A stretch of DNA of 64,000 nt from Davidsoniella eucalypti (lineage: Eukaryota; Ascomycota; Sordariomycetes; Microascales; Ceratocystidaceae), in the NCBI GenBank assembly GCA_004009845.1, contig RMBW01000060.1, forward strand, positions 124,001 through 188,000. Reading direction: 5' to 3'. Position numbers and translations under genes: made by a program. Position 1 is the stretch's first letter. Each line of letters starts with the position of its first letter. Of the stretch, positions 34,371-45,771 are shown piece after piece. Below the pieces are notes generated by a model that saw only the letters and a list, made by a program, of their open reading frames with translations, was not told where the DNA came from and did not search any database.

Positions 34371-35231
34371 ATGTCGTCACCTAGCCAGCCGACCACCGCC
34401 GGAATCATAACTGACAATAGTGGTCAGCGTGTGATTCCAGAATCGACCCGTGCTGATGGAACTACACGCAGAGCAATTCGAATCCGGCCTGGTTTCTGCC
34501 CCGCTGAAGACATTGAGCGGTATCGTGTCCGTAGCGTGAGAGCATCTCCACGCACATCTGGTCCGCCCGGATCAGAACCGGCCGTTGTACCACCATCACC
34601 GACTCCATCGAGAATAGCACCTCCTTCAAAAACAACCTTGCCAGATCGGTCGTCAAGCTCGACAACTGCAGGCGCTTCTAGGTCTTGGTCGACGGCGGGA
34701 GAGCCGGATGGAGGTGTCTTGCTAAAGCAGGATATGGGAGGAAGAGCGAGAAATGGCGTGGCTAACATCAAAGAGACGGGATATTGGCGGAGCGCAACAG
34801 CGCAGAGTTCTACATCTAATGTGTCTTCAGCTACATCTGCTCAAATTAGCTCCACACCCGAATTCATGGAGAAACCGTCTTGGAGAATCTCTTGCCCACC
34901 TTCTACCATCTCTTCTCAAAAGCCTGTGTCCTCACCACTCAAGCCTGCGGAGCCCATGGAGTCTGACAAAGCTCCAGAAGGTGCAGCTCCGGTTGTTGAG
35001 AAAGATGCAGAGGTCAAGCACGAGAAAAAGGCTTGGGCTCTTAAGAAGAAGCTCAAGCAGGCGCGTGACCTGAAGAATAAGGGCGATACAAAGGCGCTGT
35101 TGCCAGAACAATTGGCCAAGGTTATCAAGATTGATGAGCTGGTGAGCGAGTTGGCCAAGCTGGGCTTTCATGAGGAGGAGCAAAATAAAGCAATGGAGGA
35201 GGAAAAGACAGATAGAAGTATGGAAACTTGA
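34371..35231 (+). CDS. PYM homolog, copy 3, full length
   Basis: 286 residues, intronless, same layout as copy 1: Mago-binding N-terminus (GIITDNSGQRVIPESTRADG, RAIRIRPGF), Ser/Pro-rich middle, and basic C-terminal helix with LLPEQLAKVIKIDELV. Differences from copy 1 concentrate in the middle, for example IKETGYWRSATAQSS and ISSTPEFMEKPSWR, while the two terminal domains are almost unchanged. FRPAED reads FCPAED, and the acidic tail ends DRSMET. This pattern suggests constraint on the binding ends, and perhaps a still functional paralog. It converges on the damaged family-A copy 4. Confidence 0.83.
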   Translation: MSSPSQPTTAGIITDNSGQRVIPESTRADGTTRRAIRIRPGFCPAEDIERYRVRSVRASPRTSGPPGSEPAVVPPSPTPSRIAPPSKTTLPDRSSSSTTAGASRSWSTAGEPDGGVLLKQDMGGRARNGVANIKETGYWRSATAQSSTSNVSSATSAQISSTPEFMEKPSWRISCPPSTISSQKPVSSPLKPAEPMESDKAPEGAAPVVEKDAEVKHEKKAWALKKKLKQARDLKNKGDTKALLPEQLAKVIKIDELVSELAKLGFHEEEQNKAMEEEKTDRSMET

Positions 35232-36559
35232 GGTTTTGCAAGTTTCTTTACAGTTTTATTAATATATTTCTAACCATTGAGGGCCACAAGGACCTGCTAC
35301 CTTAAAGCTTGTTTGGCTTGATTGTATTGGCTATTGAACTCTCTAATCATATAGAGCACATATGGTATTTATCTGTATACTTGTAAGTATCTCCAATACC
35401 CAGGAGTTTTTCTTTCCTCATTGAACAAGTTGCTAACTTGGTAAAATAGACTCTCAAGTACTGATTGGTACAGCTGTCACAGCCATCTATAGTAGAATAT
35501 ATGAAGAGTTGCTATATGCGGACTTTTCTTAACATAGACTTAGGTCCTTAGGGGAGTGAAAAGTAATCTTCATATTGATGAGCAATGATTTTGGTCCCAT
35601 TTGACTCATTACCACGTTTGTACTCTTGATGCCAAATCTTGTACTATATAAGATACATACACACTAATCTACGGGATATATCTTTACTTACTCACAACCC
35701 TAGTATGAATTTGTATTTGTATTTGTTAACATTGACGAGCGGGGGAACAGGCTCAAGGCCATAAAACGGTGTATCCTGAAATAAATCAATATATGCGGGA
35801 GAATGGATAGGCATTGGTGATATGTGCTGGTCGCTCTTAATAGCAACACCCTATCTGTGCCGGGCTATAGGGCACCTTATGAAATGGATGGGAAGTCTAC
35901 AGGCATATGAGACATGTGCATCAGTGTGTTGGAACTTATCGTGATAGGCCTTGAAGTCGCCATGTTTAGTTCGACACTGAAGTAAGAACCCGAGATGTCA
36001 TCTGTTAAGACGGGCCCTTAGGCCATGGAATCTCCAGTTCCCTATAAAGTGGTGGAGCTACTCTCTGCCACCATTCGGCGGCTTTTAGCTGAAACCGTGG
36101 TTTGACGGCTCTCTTGGCAACTGCGAGCGACGCCTTCGGATAGTCGGGCGCGTGAAGACAGGCTTCTTTAGCGAGGGGTATCAGCTTGTTCATTTCCCTC
36201 GATTCCAATGTGCCCAGGGCACCAAGCCTAGTATGATAATGATATAAATAAAACGACAGGCCATCCGGGTCAGATGATTGTAAATGAGAGCATCTAATAT
36301 TGAAAACAAAAAACGACGACAAAATAGGATTTGAGCCAAGTAGGACACAAGTCAAAACCTTAGGGAAGGCCAAACTTGACTGGAAGACTAGGCTATGAGA
36401 TAAAAATGCAAAACTATGAATAGCACAGAGGCTATATGATATGGTAAATGCTAATAGAAATGCCTGTGTAGCACCCTTTCTAACTCAGTGCTACAGCTTG
36501 AAATTTCTAGCCAGAAGACTTGATTTGCTGGTCCAGAACAAGCAGATGCCATGTACGCT
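35232..36559. repeat. PYM 3' flank, LINE insertion and family-A 3' flank
   Basis: No gene is seen. PYM 3' flank to about 35575. The flanking repeats CCTAGTATGA at 35699-35708 and 36227-36236 enclose a retroelement insertion at the same site as in the module at 28.2-31.0 kb. Confidence 0.65.
35699..36236 (-). mobile_element. LINE remnant, shared insertion site with 29298-29974
   Basis: On the minus strand the open stretch 36373-36005 reads PLAKEACLHAPDYPKASLAV, then RFQLKAAEWW, the RNase H tail of a Tad-like LINE, with an internal deletion compared with 29440-29965. Same 10-bp flanking repeat and same site as in the earlier module. Confidence 0.7.
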
Positions 36560-37297
36560 TTAAAGTCTTTCAGCCATCCAACGGTAGTAGGCCAAGGTGT
36601 TGTAATCGGAGGAAAGGGTGTTTCCCGCTTCGGCAGTCCAGGTCTTGGAGAGCGCCTCAATATTGGAAGGATAAATGGTAGAGGAAGGTGTTTTACCACC
36701 ATAAACCAGACTGTAAAGGTAAAGTTAGTACATACTGTCATACAAATTCGAAACTATAAGGGCATATAATCAGAATACTTACCGATATCTGGATTCAGCA
36801 CTAAATTTGATATCAAGCAAGTACCAGGTTTCATCATTTGTCTTCTGAAGGACTTGGTAGTAGGTACCACTGAAGGTATTGGTGGTGGAACCAACCTTGC
36901 CAACAAGTAGAGAGTGGTTGATGCAACCGGTCTCCTGAAAAATGTTAGCAATCACATCGTTCCGGGGCGAGAAATTTGCCGCGGGCATGGTGCATAACAA
37001 AAAGTAGTATGACTTTCCATGAACAAGCTCAGGGGCAACGGCATTTATCGCATCATAGTCAGCGTCACGAGAAAATAGATGAGGGTGGTCCTTGGCACTG
37101 AAAGTCATCTCCTCCTCTTGACCATCTTCAGACACCGCGTTTGTCTTGATGTTGAAGGTGATGTCTTCCAGAGGAACTTCATTGGTGCGCTCCTGAATAT
37201 CTACAGGAAGATTTTAAAGGCTCGGGTTCACGGGCACAGTCGGAACAGCAGCGCCGGAGGCCAGAGCACAGAGAGCGAGGACACTGAAGAATCCCAT
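36560..37297 (-). pseudogene. Family-A secreted protein, copy 4, nonsense codon in the pro-region
   Basis: Exons by homology are 37297-36783 and 36710-36560, and all splice signals are intact. Codon 28 (37216-37214) is TAA where the other copies have GAA, just after the VNPSL sequence, so only the signal peptide and eight further residues would be made. The rest is fully open: NEVPLEDI, YYFLLC, ETGC, SGTYYQV, then LVYGGKTPS and RWMAERL in the last exon. A single change without further decay means a young pseudogene, or a readthrough or assembly error. The signal peptide starts MGFF rather than MRFF. Confidence 0.8.
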
Positions 37298-39503
37298 GGT
37301 GATAGAGCGAGAAGATAAGGTGATGAAGGGATGATACTATAGAGTTGGCAGAGCTGTATCAAGGATAGTAAGAGTGGAGAAAGAGAGAGGTGAGGGTGAT
37401 GGTGAAGGTGGTGGGAATAAGATCCGAAACAGTGAGCAAACGAATACTTATGTCTTGTTTCTTAGGCTGAGCTGAGTCTTCTTTTGGTCTACATCATCTC
37501 CTCTTCTTCTCTAGAGCCCCTTTCAATACGTCTATGTGCTCATGCACGATGTAAAAAACTTTGATATACATATCACCACATACCCAACCAGTAAGACGTA
37601 ATACAGATAAAGGCACAGGCACATTACAGGCCTTTCAACAAGCATAATTGTATCTACATGTAGACAAAGACTAGTTACATCAAGTCCGGAACGACGCTAT
37701 GGTTTATATTAGAGAAGCTTGGGGTCTTTATAGGCCATGAGCCAAGTAACTACATTCTAGGTTGAACAAGTTATAACAAAAGAGATATAACTAGATATGG
37801 CCCTTGCTAATCACCCCAAGCACTTGGAAAAGTCAACCCATAAACATCTGATCCATCACCGGAGTTCACCGGGCTTAACCCAGAAACTATATAGTTTAGG
37901 ATCTGGTAGGTTTGCAGTATTTAGTTTCATTGATAAAGAGTAGTAGTTCAAAGAGATGCAAATTGGTTGTTGGATAGATCTTGTGTTGATTTTACTACCT
38001 GGTATAGTGACTGTGATACCTTGGAATGAAACTTATCAGAAAAGGGTCACTTAGACAATACAAGAATAGAATGTGGTTCTAGACAACACTAACCTTATTT
38101 AACAACCCAAACTGGGAAGAAGAAGGAGCACTAAATAACTAATACGTAGAAAATTTTACATTGGTAACGGCTTAGCATAACTATTATCTTTAGCTAGACC
38201 AGATGATCTAGATATGTACAAAAAATCCAAAAACAAAACTTGAGGGAAAATAAATATACCAACGGACATTTTTGCTAAAATGTAGAACTGTAAATAATGT
38301 AGGTTGGTCTATTCTCACTACATGACAAGGGCCAAACTGCATCTAGAAGAGATCTTGACACACGGAAGATTGGCACATCTTCTCGTCTATCAGTTGTTCT
38401 TCAAGCATTGTGCCATTGATTGCTATGGAATCAAAGGGCTTGAGTCTTGGTACTTCCACACTGAGGGAGTATATCATACCCTTCATGTTATGACATTAGA
38501 AATTGGAATAACCAAAATTTTGTAGATGCTATATAAGAAATTGTCCAAACAAGTATAGGGATGAATCCTAGCCATATGTCAAAAGGAAAATATACTTCAA
38601 CCCCGAGGTAAAAGATTGAGCACTTGCGGTATAACCCTTGTTTTCAATCTTCTAGTGCCCTCAACCTCAAAACATTCGAAAACTGAACTGAAAAAACAAA
38701 ACAAAAAAGAGAAAAAGTAAATATAGTAAAAGGCTAAGAATATTGTGAAATGCTTTGCAGTACATAATAGACATCATTTTAGAAACATGCCTAACTTTAC
38801 AAAGCTGGACTCTGTTTCCTGCTTTCTTCTTATCCTATAGATTTGTCTTTTCTTATAAGGTTGTACTGACTTATATCTTTGATCCATACATTGGAGATTA
38901 CTAGGCTATATCAAGGAAGTAGTGGAGGGATAGTTGGTTTAGTTGATGCCAATGGTGCTTAGAAGCTTAATGCTTGGGATTAGTACCTAAATCAGTAATA
39001 TTGAAATTTCCATAGCTATTAAAAATAAATCAAGATGAGCAGGTTATTTTTCTTTCACTACAAACCAAACAAAGGTTAATAAACATGTAGCCAATTAGGT
39101 AAATGTAAAGGCTGTACCAAGTTATAAACAAGACTTGAAATTTATAATAAAAATAAAAATAAAAATAAAAATAAAACTTGGACCAGAACAAGAACTATGA
39201 TGAAAACAAGTAGGAACTTGGAATAAGTGAATTTAGATGCTAAAAGAAGGAACTATTGAAAGGAAAAATGCTAAATATGGGACCCCAGAAAAACTATAGA
39301 AAGACTATTGAGGAAATAAAGGCCAAAATTCAAGGCTATGAAGTAGCCGTGGGGGCTATATGATGATTAAATGCGTCATGTGGTGGGAAAATGAAGTCCT
39401 AGTTAGGCTTTATCCATGAACAGGCTCCAGTTGTAATGTCGTCTTCCTTGCCTAGAGGTTGGCCTAGTAAAGATACTTCATGTAGAGCTACTCGATATGC
39501 TTC
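37298..39503. repeat. Spacer between family-A copy 4 and family-B copy 3
   Basis: Matches 8233-10353 and 54318-56650. Contains an (AAAAT)n-like simple repeat at about 39148-39177. No gene is seen. Confidence 0.6.
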
Positions 39504-40134
39504 TTACAGGTAGCTAGTAAGGAAGTGGTAGTAGGACATGCAGTTGAACACAGTGGACAAAGTGGAACCCGCCCTTCCCAACCAATTGTTAGTGGCCGCC
39601 TGAAGAATTGCATGGCTGTAATCAGCTTCGGTTCTACCACCATAGATAAGGCTATGAAGGCTGTTAGTATATGCTGATTAGAGACAGACGTAGAGGAAAC
39701 TTTGTTAGGGAACTTACTGCTGTCCAGAGTTGACCTGGTAGTCTCGACTAGTTGAGAACCATTTGCCACCGTTCTTCTGGCGGACTTCCTAGTAAGTGCC
39801 CTTGAATTTGGTCTTATCGGCATAGACCTTTCCAACAACCAATCCGACATGGTTGCAGCTGCCTGTGATGTTGATGATATCCTCGACAACGTCATTTGAG
39901 GCCACAGCGCCATAAGGGAGCTCATTGCATATCATGAAGTAGTACAAATTACCATTCACAAGTTAGTAAGGGGAGGCCTTATAGGCTTCATTGAAGGACT
40001 TGGATCCTCTCTGTTCCAGAGAAACCAGACTAGGCTCAGTATTGTCTCCGTCAGACTTGCTATCTTGCTTGGCAACAAAGATTTTAAGGTCGTCAAGAGA
40101 GATCGCGAATTCTCGGGCTACCATCTCGCTGTTA
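39504..40134 (-). pseudogene. Family-B secreted protein, copy 3, 5'-truncated with stops
   Basis: Homology to family B begins at 40134 in the pro-region (NSEMVAREFAISLDDLKIF). The signal peptide is gone, replaced by a retroelement-like fragment. In KASPY the next codon is TAA, where the intact copy 10354-11083 has GAA. A second stop (TGG to TAG) lies in the GTYW strand. The last exon is still recognisable (YGGRTEADYSHAILQAAT) and ends at 39504. The first stop is shared with the copy at 56651-57367, so the two descend from an already dead gene. Confidence 0.8.
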
Positions 40135-40460
40135 CACCCGGAGGACGACATTTTGAAAGGTTCCAGTTAACATCTTCGGCTCTTGTATTGTGCTTTACAC
40201 TTCATTTGATTATGCCAGCACAAACCTGTGATAGCGTCTCCTTGAGTTACTCCCTCACGATGAAAACACTTTGGGCTTCCTCTGTGTTTTCCAACAACCT
40301 ACCAGGGGGACAGCTGTGAAGAAAGTTTAGCTCAATTCTGCTTGACCCCGATCCCGATCTCCCGACGCCGACCTTGTGAAAGTTGTCTCCTTGAGCACCT
40401 TCCTCACCCTGGGCACTCTGGCCGCTAGGTGGACAGTGAAGAAATAGGGTTGATTTTTTT
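40135..40460 (-). mobile_element. Fragment of the repeated retroelement-like block, joining two damaged genes
   Basis: In reverse complement it matches 44530-44900 (GATCAAATGAAGTG, ACTGGAACC, CTGTCCACCTAGC). It replaces the 5' end of family-B copy 3 and the 3' end of family-A copy 5, and supplies the latter's last codons. A run of T lies at 40454-40460. Confidence 0.65.
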
Positions 40461-41183
40461 AGCCATCCAGCGGTAGTAGGCCAGGGTGTTGTAATCTGGG
40501 GAAAATGTGTCTCCCGCTTCCTCAGTCCAGGTTTCTGAGAGCGACTTAATACTGCCAGAAGAAATCTGAAAGGAATAGGCTTCACCACCATAATGCAGAC
40601 TGTAAAGGTAAAGTTAGTATATACTGTCATACAAACTCAAAACTATAAGGACATATAATCAGAATACTTACCGCTGTCCATCTTGAACACTATATTTGTA
40701 ATTAGCGAAGCACCAGTGATCATTATCGTCCTGGAAGACGTGGTAGTAGGTACCACTGAAGGTATAGCTGTTGGAAGCAACCGTGCCAACAAGTAGATCG
40801 ACGCTAGTGCAGCCGGTCTCCTCAACAATGTTAGCAATCACAGGGTTCTCGGGCGAGAAACCTTCGGGGGCCTTGTTGCATAGCATAAAGTAGTATGACT
40901 TCCCAATGCCAATCGAAGGGGCAGCTTTATATGCCGCATAATATTCAGCGTCACGAGAAAACAGTTGAGGGTGGTCCTTGGCACTGAAAGTTATCTCCTC
41001 CTCTTGACCATCTTCAGACACCGCGTTTGTCTTCATGTTGAAGGTGATGTCTTCAAGAGGAACTTCATTGGAGCGCTCCTGAACATCTACAGAAAGCTTT
41101 TCAAGGCTCGGGTTCACGGGCGCCGTCGGAACAGCAGCGCTGGAGGCCAGAGCACAGAGAGTGAGGACACTGAAGAATATCAT
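40425..41183 (-). CDS. Family-A small secreted protein, copy 5, chimeric C-terminus
   Basis: Exons are 41183-40672 and 40599-40425, phase-2 intron, 228 residues. Signal peptide MIFFSVLTLCALASSAAVP. The pro-region is almost unchanged. Mature core is YYFMLCNKAPEGFSPENPV, ETGC, SGTYYHVFQ. The last exon has LHYGGEAYS and YYRWMA. After WMA the usual ERL end is replaced by KKINPISSLST, read from the inserted retroelement-like fragment. The frame is open, so the protein could still be made with eight extra foreign residues. The closest relative in the mature part is copy 7 (FSPENPV in both). Confidence 0.78.
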
Positions 41184-41621
41184 AGTGATAGAGCGAGAAG
41201 ATAAGGTGATGAAAGGGTGATACTATAGATTTGGCAGAGCTGTATCAAGGATAGTAAGAGAGGAGAAAGAGAGATGCGAGGGTGATGGAGAAGGTGGTGA
41301 GAATAAGATCCGAAACAGTGAGTAAACGAATACTTATGTCTTGTTTCTTAGGCTGAGCTGAGTCTTCTTTTTGTATATCACCTCCTCTTCTTCTCTAAAG
41401 CCACTTTCAATACGTCTATATGCTCATGCAACAATGTTAAAACCTCGATATACATATTACTATAGGCCCAATACATAGATAAAAGCACGGACACACTACA
41501 GGCCACTTAACAAGCATAATTGTAAATGTAGGCAAAGACTAGTTACATCAAGTCCGGAATGAACGCTTTGGTGTATATTAGAAAAGCTTGGGGTCTTGAT
41601 AGGCCATGAGCCAAGTAACTA
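41184..41621. repeat. Family-A 5' region
   Basis: Promoter and spacer block as in the other copies, interrupted at 41621 by the Tc1/mariner element. No gene is seen. Confidence 0.6.
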
Positions 41622-42959
41622 CAGAGTACAGGGCATAGGTTTTGTCGTAGGATCAGTCTCTTGCAAGTAACTCTCTGTTCTTAACATGTACCTGCTCAAG
41701 TTTCTCTACTTTTAAAATTCCCCGCTTTTCTGAACAAAAGTCATTTTTCTACACCTTTTTTCTCCTTATAACACAACACAATTTTAAAATGATAACTACA
41801 GATATATCACCAGACCATTATACTAATATACTACTATACAACTTGACTATTATACTACTTGGCCACCATACAACTACTAATTATGTCTACAATAACGGAT
41901 CTAGAGCTTAGACTTCAAGACATATCCCAAAGAACCCAAGATCTCAGAAGCCAGGAGGCACGTAAACAACGTGAATTTCAGATCCAACTGCAACAGTTCC
42001 AACAGCTCCAACAACGACATGCAGAAGAAGTAAACCAGCTCAATAGCTAGCATGTAGGGATACAGCAAGAATACCACGAAGTTCGACAACAGTTGTTGAT
42101 TGCACAGTCCCGTTTAAACGATCAACGATCTCTAACCCCTACGCCAACACTAGAAACAGCGGAAATTTCCAACGAATCACCTACCTCTGTACGCTCACGA
42201 AATACCACTCGTGGTGTTCGATTAGAGGTTCAAACCCTTATGAACAATGCTCGATAGACCACCCAAGCCGTAGCCTCAGGTCTAAACACACAAGAACTTG
42301 GATAACTAGGAGACCAGGAGAAGAACTAGATAGACAGACCATGGAAGAGTCACGATGTCGTGGTATCACGGTCCTGGATTGGCCACCTTTCTCACCAGAC
42401 CTCAACCCGATCGAAGCTGTTAGGCATGAGATGAAGTTATATATCCAAAGGAACTTCTCCGAGATTCTTCGCTCGGAGGAACTTCAAAATGCAGTCCAAG
42501 AGGCTTGGGACAATATTAGCAATGAGTACCTTCATGAACTCCTAGTTTCTATGAAGAATCGTTGTGAGGCTGTTATCGCTACCAATGGGATGTACACTAG
42601 GTACTAGTTTGAAATATATATGGTATTTTAATAAACACACTTATGAATTAAACAGATCTTAAGTGCATATAGTTTCAATTTATTATAGCAATATCGTGAA
42701 ATTTGCCGATAGGCACAATTTCAACATCTTGCAACAAATTTCATCACTGTCCTTCTTGTTAGTCAACTAAGGCCTCTAGATGATGATCATTTTCCACTGA
42801 TTATAAATGAACAAGGGATTGTTAATGATAATATTGACATTGGTGAATACAGTGTACTGTACTGTTATAATACTATGTACATGTCGAGAATAAACAGTCA
42901 CTCGCAAGAGACCCGATTTGCACCCTGATCCTGCGACAAAACTTATGCCCTGTACTTTG
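41622..42959. mobile_element. Decayed Tc1/mariner-type transposon with TA target duplication
   Basis: The ends are inverted repeats: CAGAGTACAGGGCATAGG at 41622 and its partner ending at 42959, with at least 30 bp recognisable, continuing through GTTTTGTCG and AGGATCAG. TA flanks both ends (41620-41621 and 42960-42961). Related spacer copies read across the site with a single TA (at about 47490), which shows the pre-insertion site. Inside, 42341-42607 encodes LDWPPFSPDLNPIEAVRHEM, the catalytic end of a DDE transposase. A 63-codon Gln-rich frame (41859-42050) lies upstream and stops interrupt the rest. At 1.34 kb it is close to a full-size element but not functional. Confidence 0.85.
42341..42607 (+). 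pseudogene. Transposase C-terminal fragment (DDE, Tc1 type)
   Basis: 88 codons. WPPFSPDLNPIE is the conserved region before the final catalytic Glu of Tc1/mariner transposases. The upstream catalytic Asp residues are not found in an open frame, so this is a remnant. Confidence 0.85.
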
Positions 42960-44325
42960 TACATTCAAGGTTGTACAAGTTATAGCAAAAGAGAGAACTA
43001 GATATGGCCCATGCTGATTACCCCAAGCACTTGGAAAGGTCAACCCATAAACATCTGATCCATCTCCGGAGTTCACCGGGCTTAACCCAGAAACTATATA
43101 GTTTAGGATCTGGTAGGTTTGCAGTATTTAGTTTCATTGATAAAGAGTAGTAGTTCAAAGAGATGCAAATTGGTTGTTGGATAGATCTTGTGTTGATTTT
43201 ACTACCTGGTATAGTGACTGTGATACCTTGGAATGAAACTTATCAGAAAAGGGTCACTTAGACAATACAAGAATAGAATGTGGTTCTAGACAAGACCTAC
43301 CTTATTTAACAACCCAAACTGGGAAGAAGAAGGAGCACTAAATAACTAGTAAATACCAAAAATTTACAATAGTAAGGGCTTGGCATAACTATTCTCTTTA
43401 GCTAGACCAAATGATCTAGATATGTACACAAAACCAAAAACAAAACTTGAGGGAAAATAAATATACAAACATGGTCATTTTTGCTAAGATGTAGAACTGT
43501 GAAGAAAGTAGATTGGTCTACTATTCTCAACCTCACAAGGGCCAAACTACTTACCGGGAAGAGATCTTGATACGGAATATTTGCACACGTTCTAATCTAT
43601 TTGCCATTCTTCATTTGTTGTGATATTGAGTGCCATAGAATCAAGGGGCTTGAGTCTTGGTGATTCCGCACTGTGAGAATATATCATAAACTTTATGGTG
43701 TGACATTAAAAATCGTCATCGCCTTAATCTTGTAGATGTTATGTAAGAAATTGTCCAGGAAGTAATGGGGATGAATCATAGCCTTTGATTTGATTTGATT
43801 ATATTTAATGTATACCACGGATATTTCAAGTCCTCCGCTCGACAAACTCAATAGCTTTGTATGCGGGACGACACCGTCTCCTAGACCCGATGAATCCTAG
43901 CCATATGTCAAAGCAAAATATTCGTCAACCCCGGTCTGTAAAAGATGGATCATTGCTGGAAGAAAACAAAATGAAACAAATGAAACAAAACAAACAGCAC
44001 AACTATCTATTGTAAAAACATCTTCATAGCTCTATAGCTCCATAAAATTAATGAATTAAAAAATTAAAAACTATAGTAAGAGGCTTAAAATATTGTGACA
44101 ATGCTTTGTAGTGCAGGAAACATCATTCTAGAAACATGCCTAACTTTCCAAAAGGTGGATTCTATTTCCTGCTTTCTTCTTATCTTATAGATTTATCTTT
44201 TTTTATAAAGTTGTACTGACTTATATCTTTGATCCACACATGACATTACTAAGCCATATAAAGGGAGTAGTGGAGGGACCCGCCGAGGGTTGTAGAAGGG
44301 AAGGTTGTGAAAGGGTCTTGATATT
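42960..44325. repeat. Family-A upstream spacer, continued
   Basis: Continues the spacer interrupted by the transposon; matches 47490-48060 and 54770-55990. Contains the short retroposed tail at 44021-44070 (CATAGCTCTATAGCTCCATA). No gene is seen. Confidence 0.6.
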
Positions 44326-45194
44326 ATTTTATTTTATTTATCATTTTACGTCTTTATGTGGATCACGTGGATCCGACCCTAGTGGATCGTTAGACGTCGA
44401 GAAACCCTAATGGTCCTCGAAGATCCCCCCATAATGGAGGTCCGAACTAAAACTAAAAAAGCAAAACAGAAAACACAGAAAGCAAGAACAAATTTCGCAT
44501 GGTGGAAGCAGTGGAGAAGACAAGCAGCGCTAACCTGGCTAAACTTGTTTCTTCACTGTCCACCTAGCAGGTTGGTTGAGACACAAAGGAAAAGACCAGA
44601 GTGCTCAGGGTGCGAGGAAGGTGCTCAAGGAGACAACTATCGCGAGGTCGGTGTCGGGGGATCGGGAGGAGGTCAAGCAGCATTAAGCTAAACTTTCTTC
44701 ACAGCCGTCCCCCTGGTGGGTTGTTGGAAAACACAGAGGAAACCCAATGTGTTTTCATTGTGAGGGAGCGACTCAAGGAGAAGCTATCACAATTTGTCTT
44801 GGCATGATCAAATGAAGTGCAAAGCACAACAAAAGAAGAGCCGGAAATGTCGGGCAACTGGAACCTTCAAAGTGTTGCCCTCCGAGTGTGAGTGTGAATT
44901 CCTGAGCAGCGGAGATGAGGCTCGGGAGACCAGCGATCGCGAAAAGTGTAGAGAAAAGGGGTGGGCGATCGTTGGTGAGAATTACCCTCGAGAGAGGAAG
45001 AAACGGGCTCAAGGCCTCACAAAACGGAGCATCATGAAATAAATCAATAGATGCGAGAGAATGGACAGCGACATTGGTGATATGTGCTGGTCGCTCTTAA
45101 AAACCCACGACGAAGGGGAATTTTTCTTTGGACAAAGGAGGAGGCACCGAAAACTCAAAGGTACCCCCGAGGGTTGTAGGAGGGAAGGTTGAAG
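44326..45194 (+). mobile_element. Repeated retroelement-like block, copy 1
   Basis: About 0.85 kb nearly identical to 57925-58785. Fragments also lie at 7060-7305 and 40135-40460. The frames are short and broken. One reads CFHCEGATQGEAITIC and another PECSGCEEGAQGD; both loosely resemble zinc-knuckle segments of a gag-like or LINE ORF1 protein, though no clean motif remains. Similar 40-bp sequences (GAGGGTTGTAG, GGTCTTGATAT) lie at both ends (about 44285-44330 and 45165-45205). Element class not settled. Confidence 0.55.
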
Positions 45195-45624
45195 GGTCTT
45201 GATATGAAACAGAGTGAAATTAGGGTTCATAGGCCCCTATTCTTTTTTCTATAATTGGAACCTACATATCATTTTTGTTTGGAGAAATTCAATGTTTTTG
45301 CTAAAACAAAGTGCATACATTTTTGAAAGTTGCCTCTTTTTGATCTCATACCAACATTCCAACAATTCAAGGCTTTTTTTTCATCTAAATGAAAGCTTTA
45401 CTCCAAGAAATCTTCACAAGTTGGATTTGCAGATAACTGAGTTGGAATCTCAAAAGTTGATCAATAAAAAATACTTTGTTAACGGTGTCAGCCTCATCCT
45501 TTTTATCTTATGAGTATTCTACTCTATACACAACTCTCCTGAACAGAACTCCCAATCCAACTTCTAGAGTAGAAGACCGAAATTTAAAACTCTTATAGAA
45601 ACTGGAACAAGTCCCTGCCATAGA
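45195..45624. repeat. Duplicated 5' flank of PYM copy 4
   Basis: Matches about 2750-3207. It starts directly at the end of the retroelement-like block. No gene is seen. Confidence 0.65.
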
Positions 45625-45771
45625 ATGTCGTTACCTAGCCAGCCGACCACTGCCGGAATCATAACTGACAATAGTGGTCAGCGTGTGATTCCAGAATCGA
45701 CCCGTAGCCATATTGTATGTCTTTATTTCAAGAATAGTATATTTATTGACCAGCAAAACCAGCTGTTGTGA
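45625..45771 (+). pseudogene. PYM copy 4, only the first 27 codons
   Basis: The frame begins MSLPSQPTTAGIITDNSGQR and follows the other copies to ESTR at base 45705. Then the sequence changes to unrelated DNA (SHIVCLYF) and stops at 45771. It keeps the start of the Mago-binding segment but lacks RAIRIRPGF and all of the C-terminus. The break joins PYM directly to the family-A 3' flank, so an internal deletion removed the rest of PYM while keeping the module order. Confidence 0.75.
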
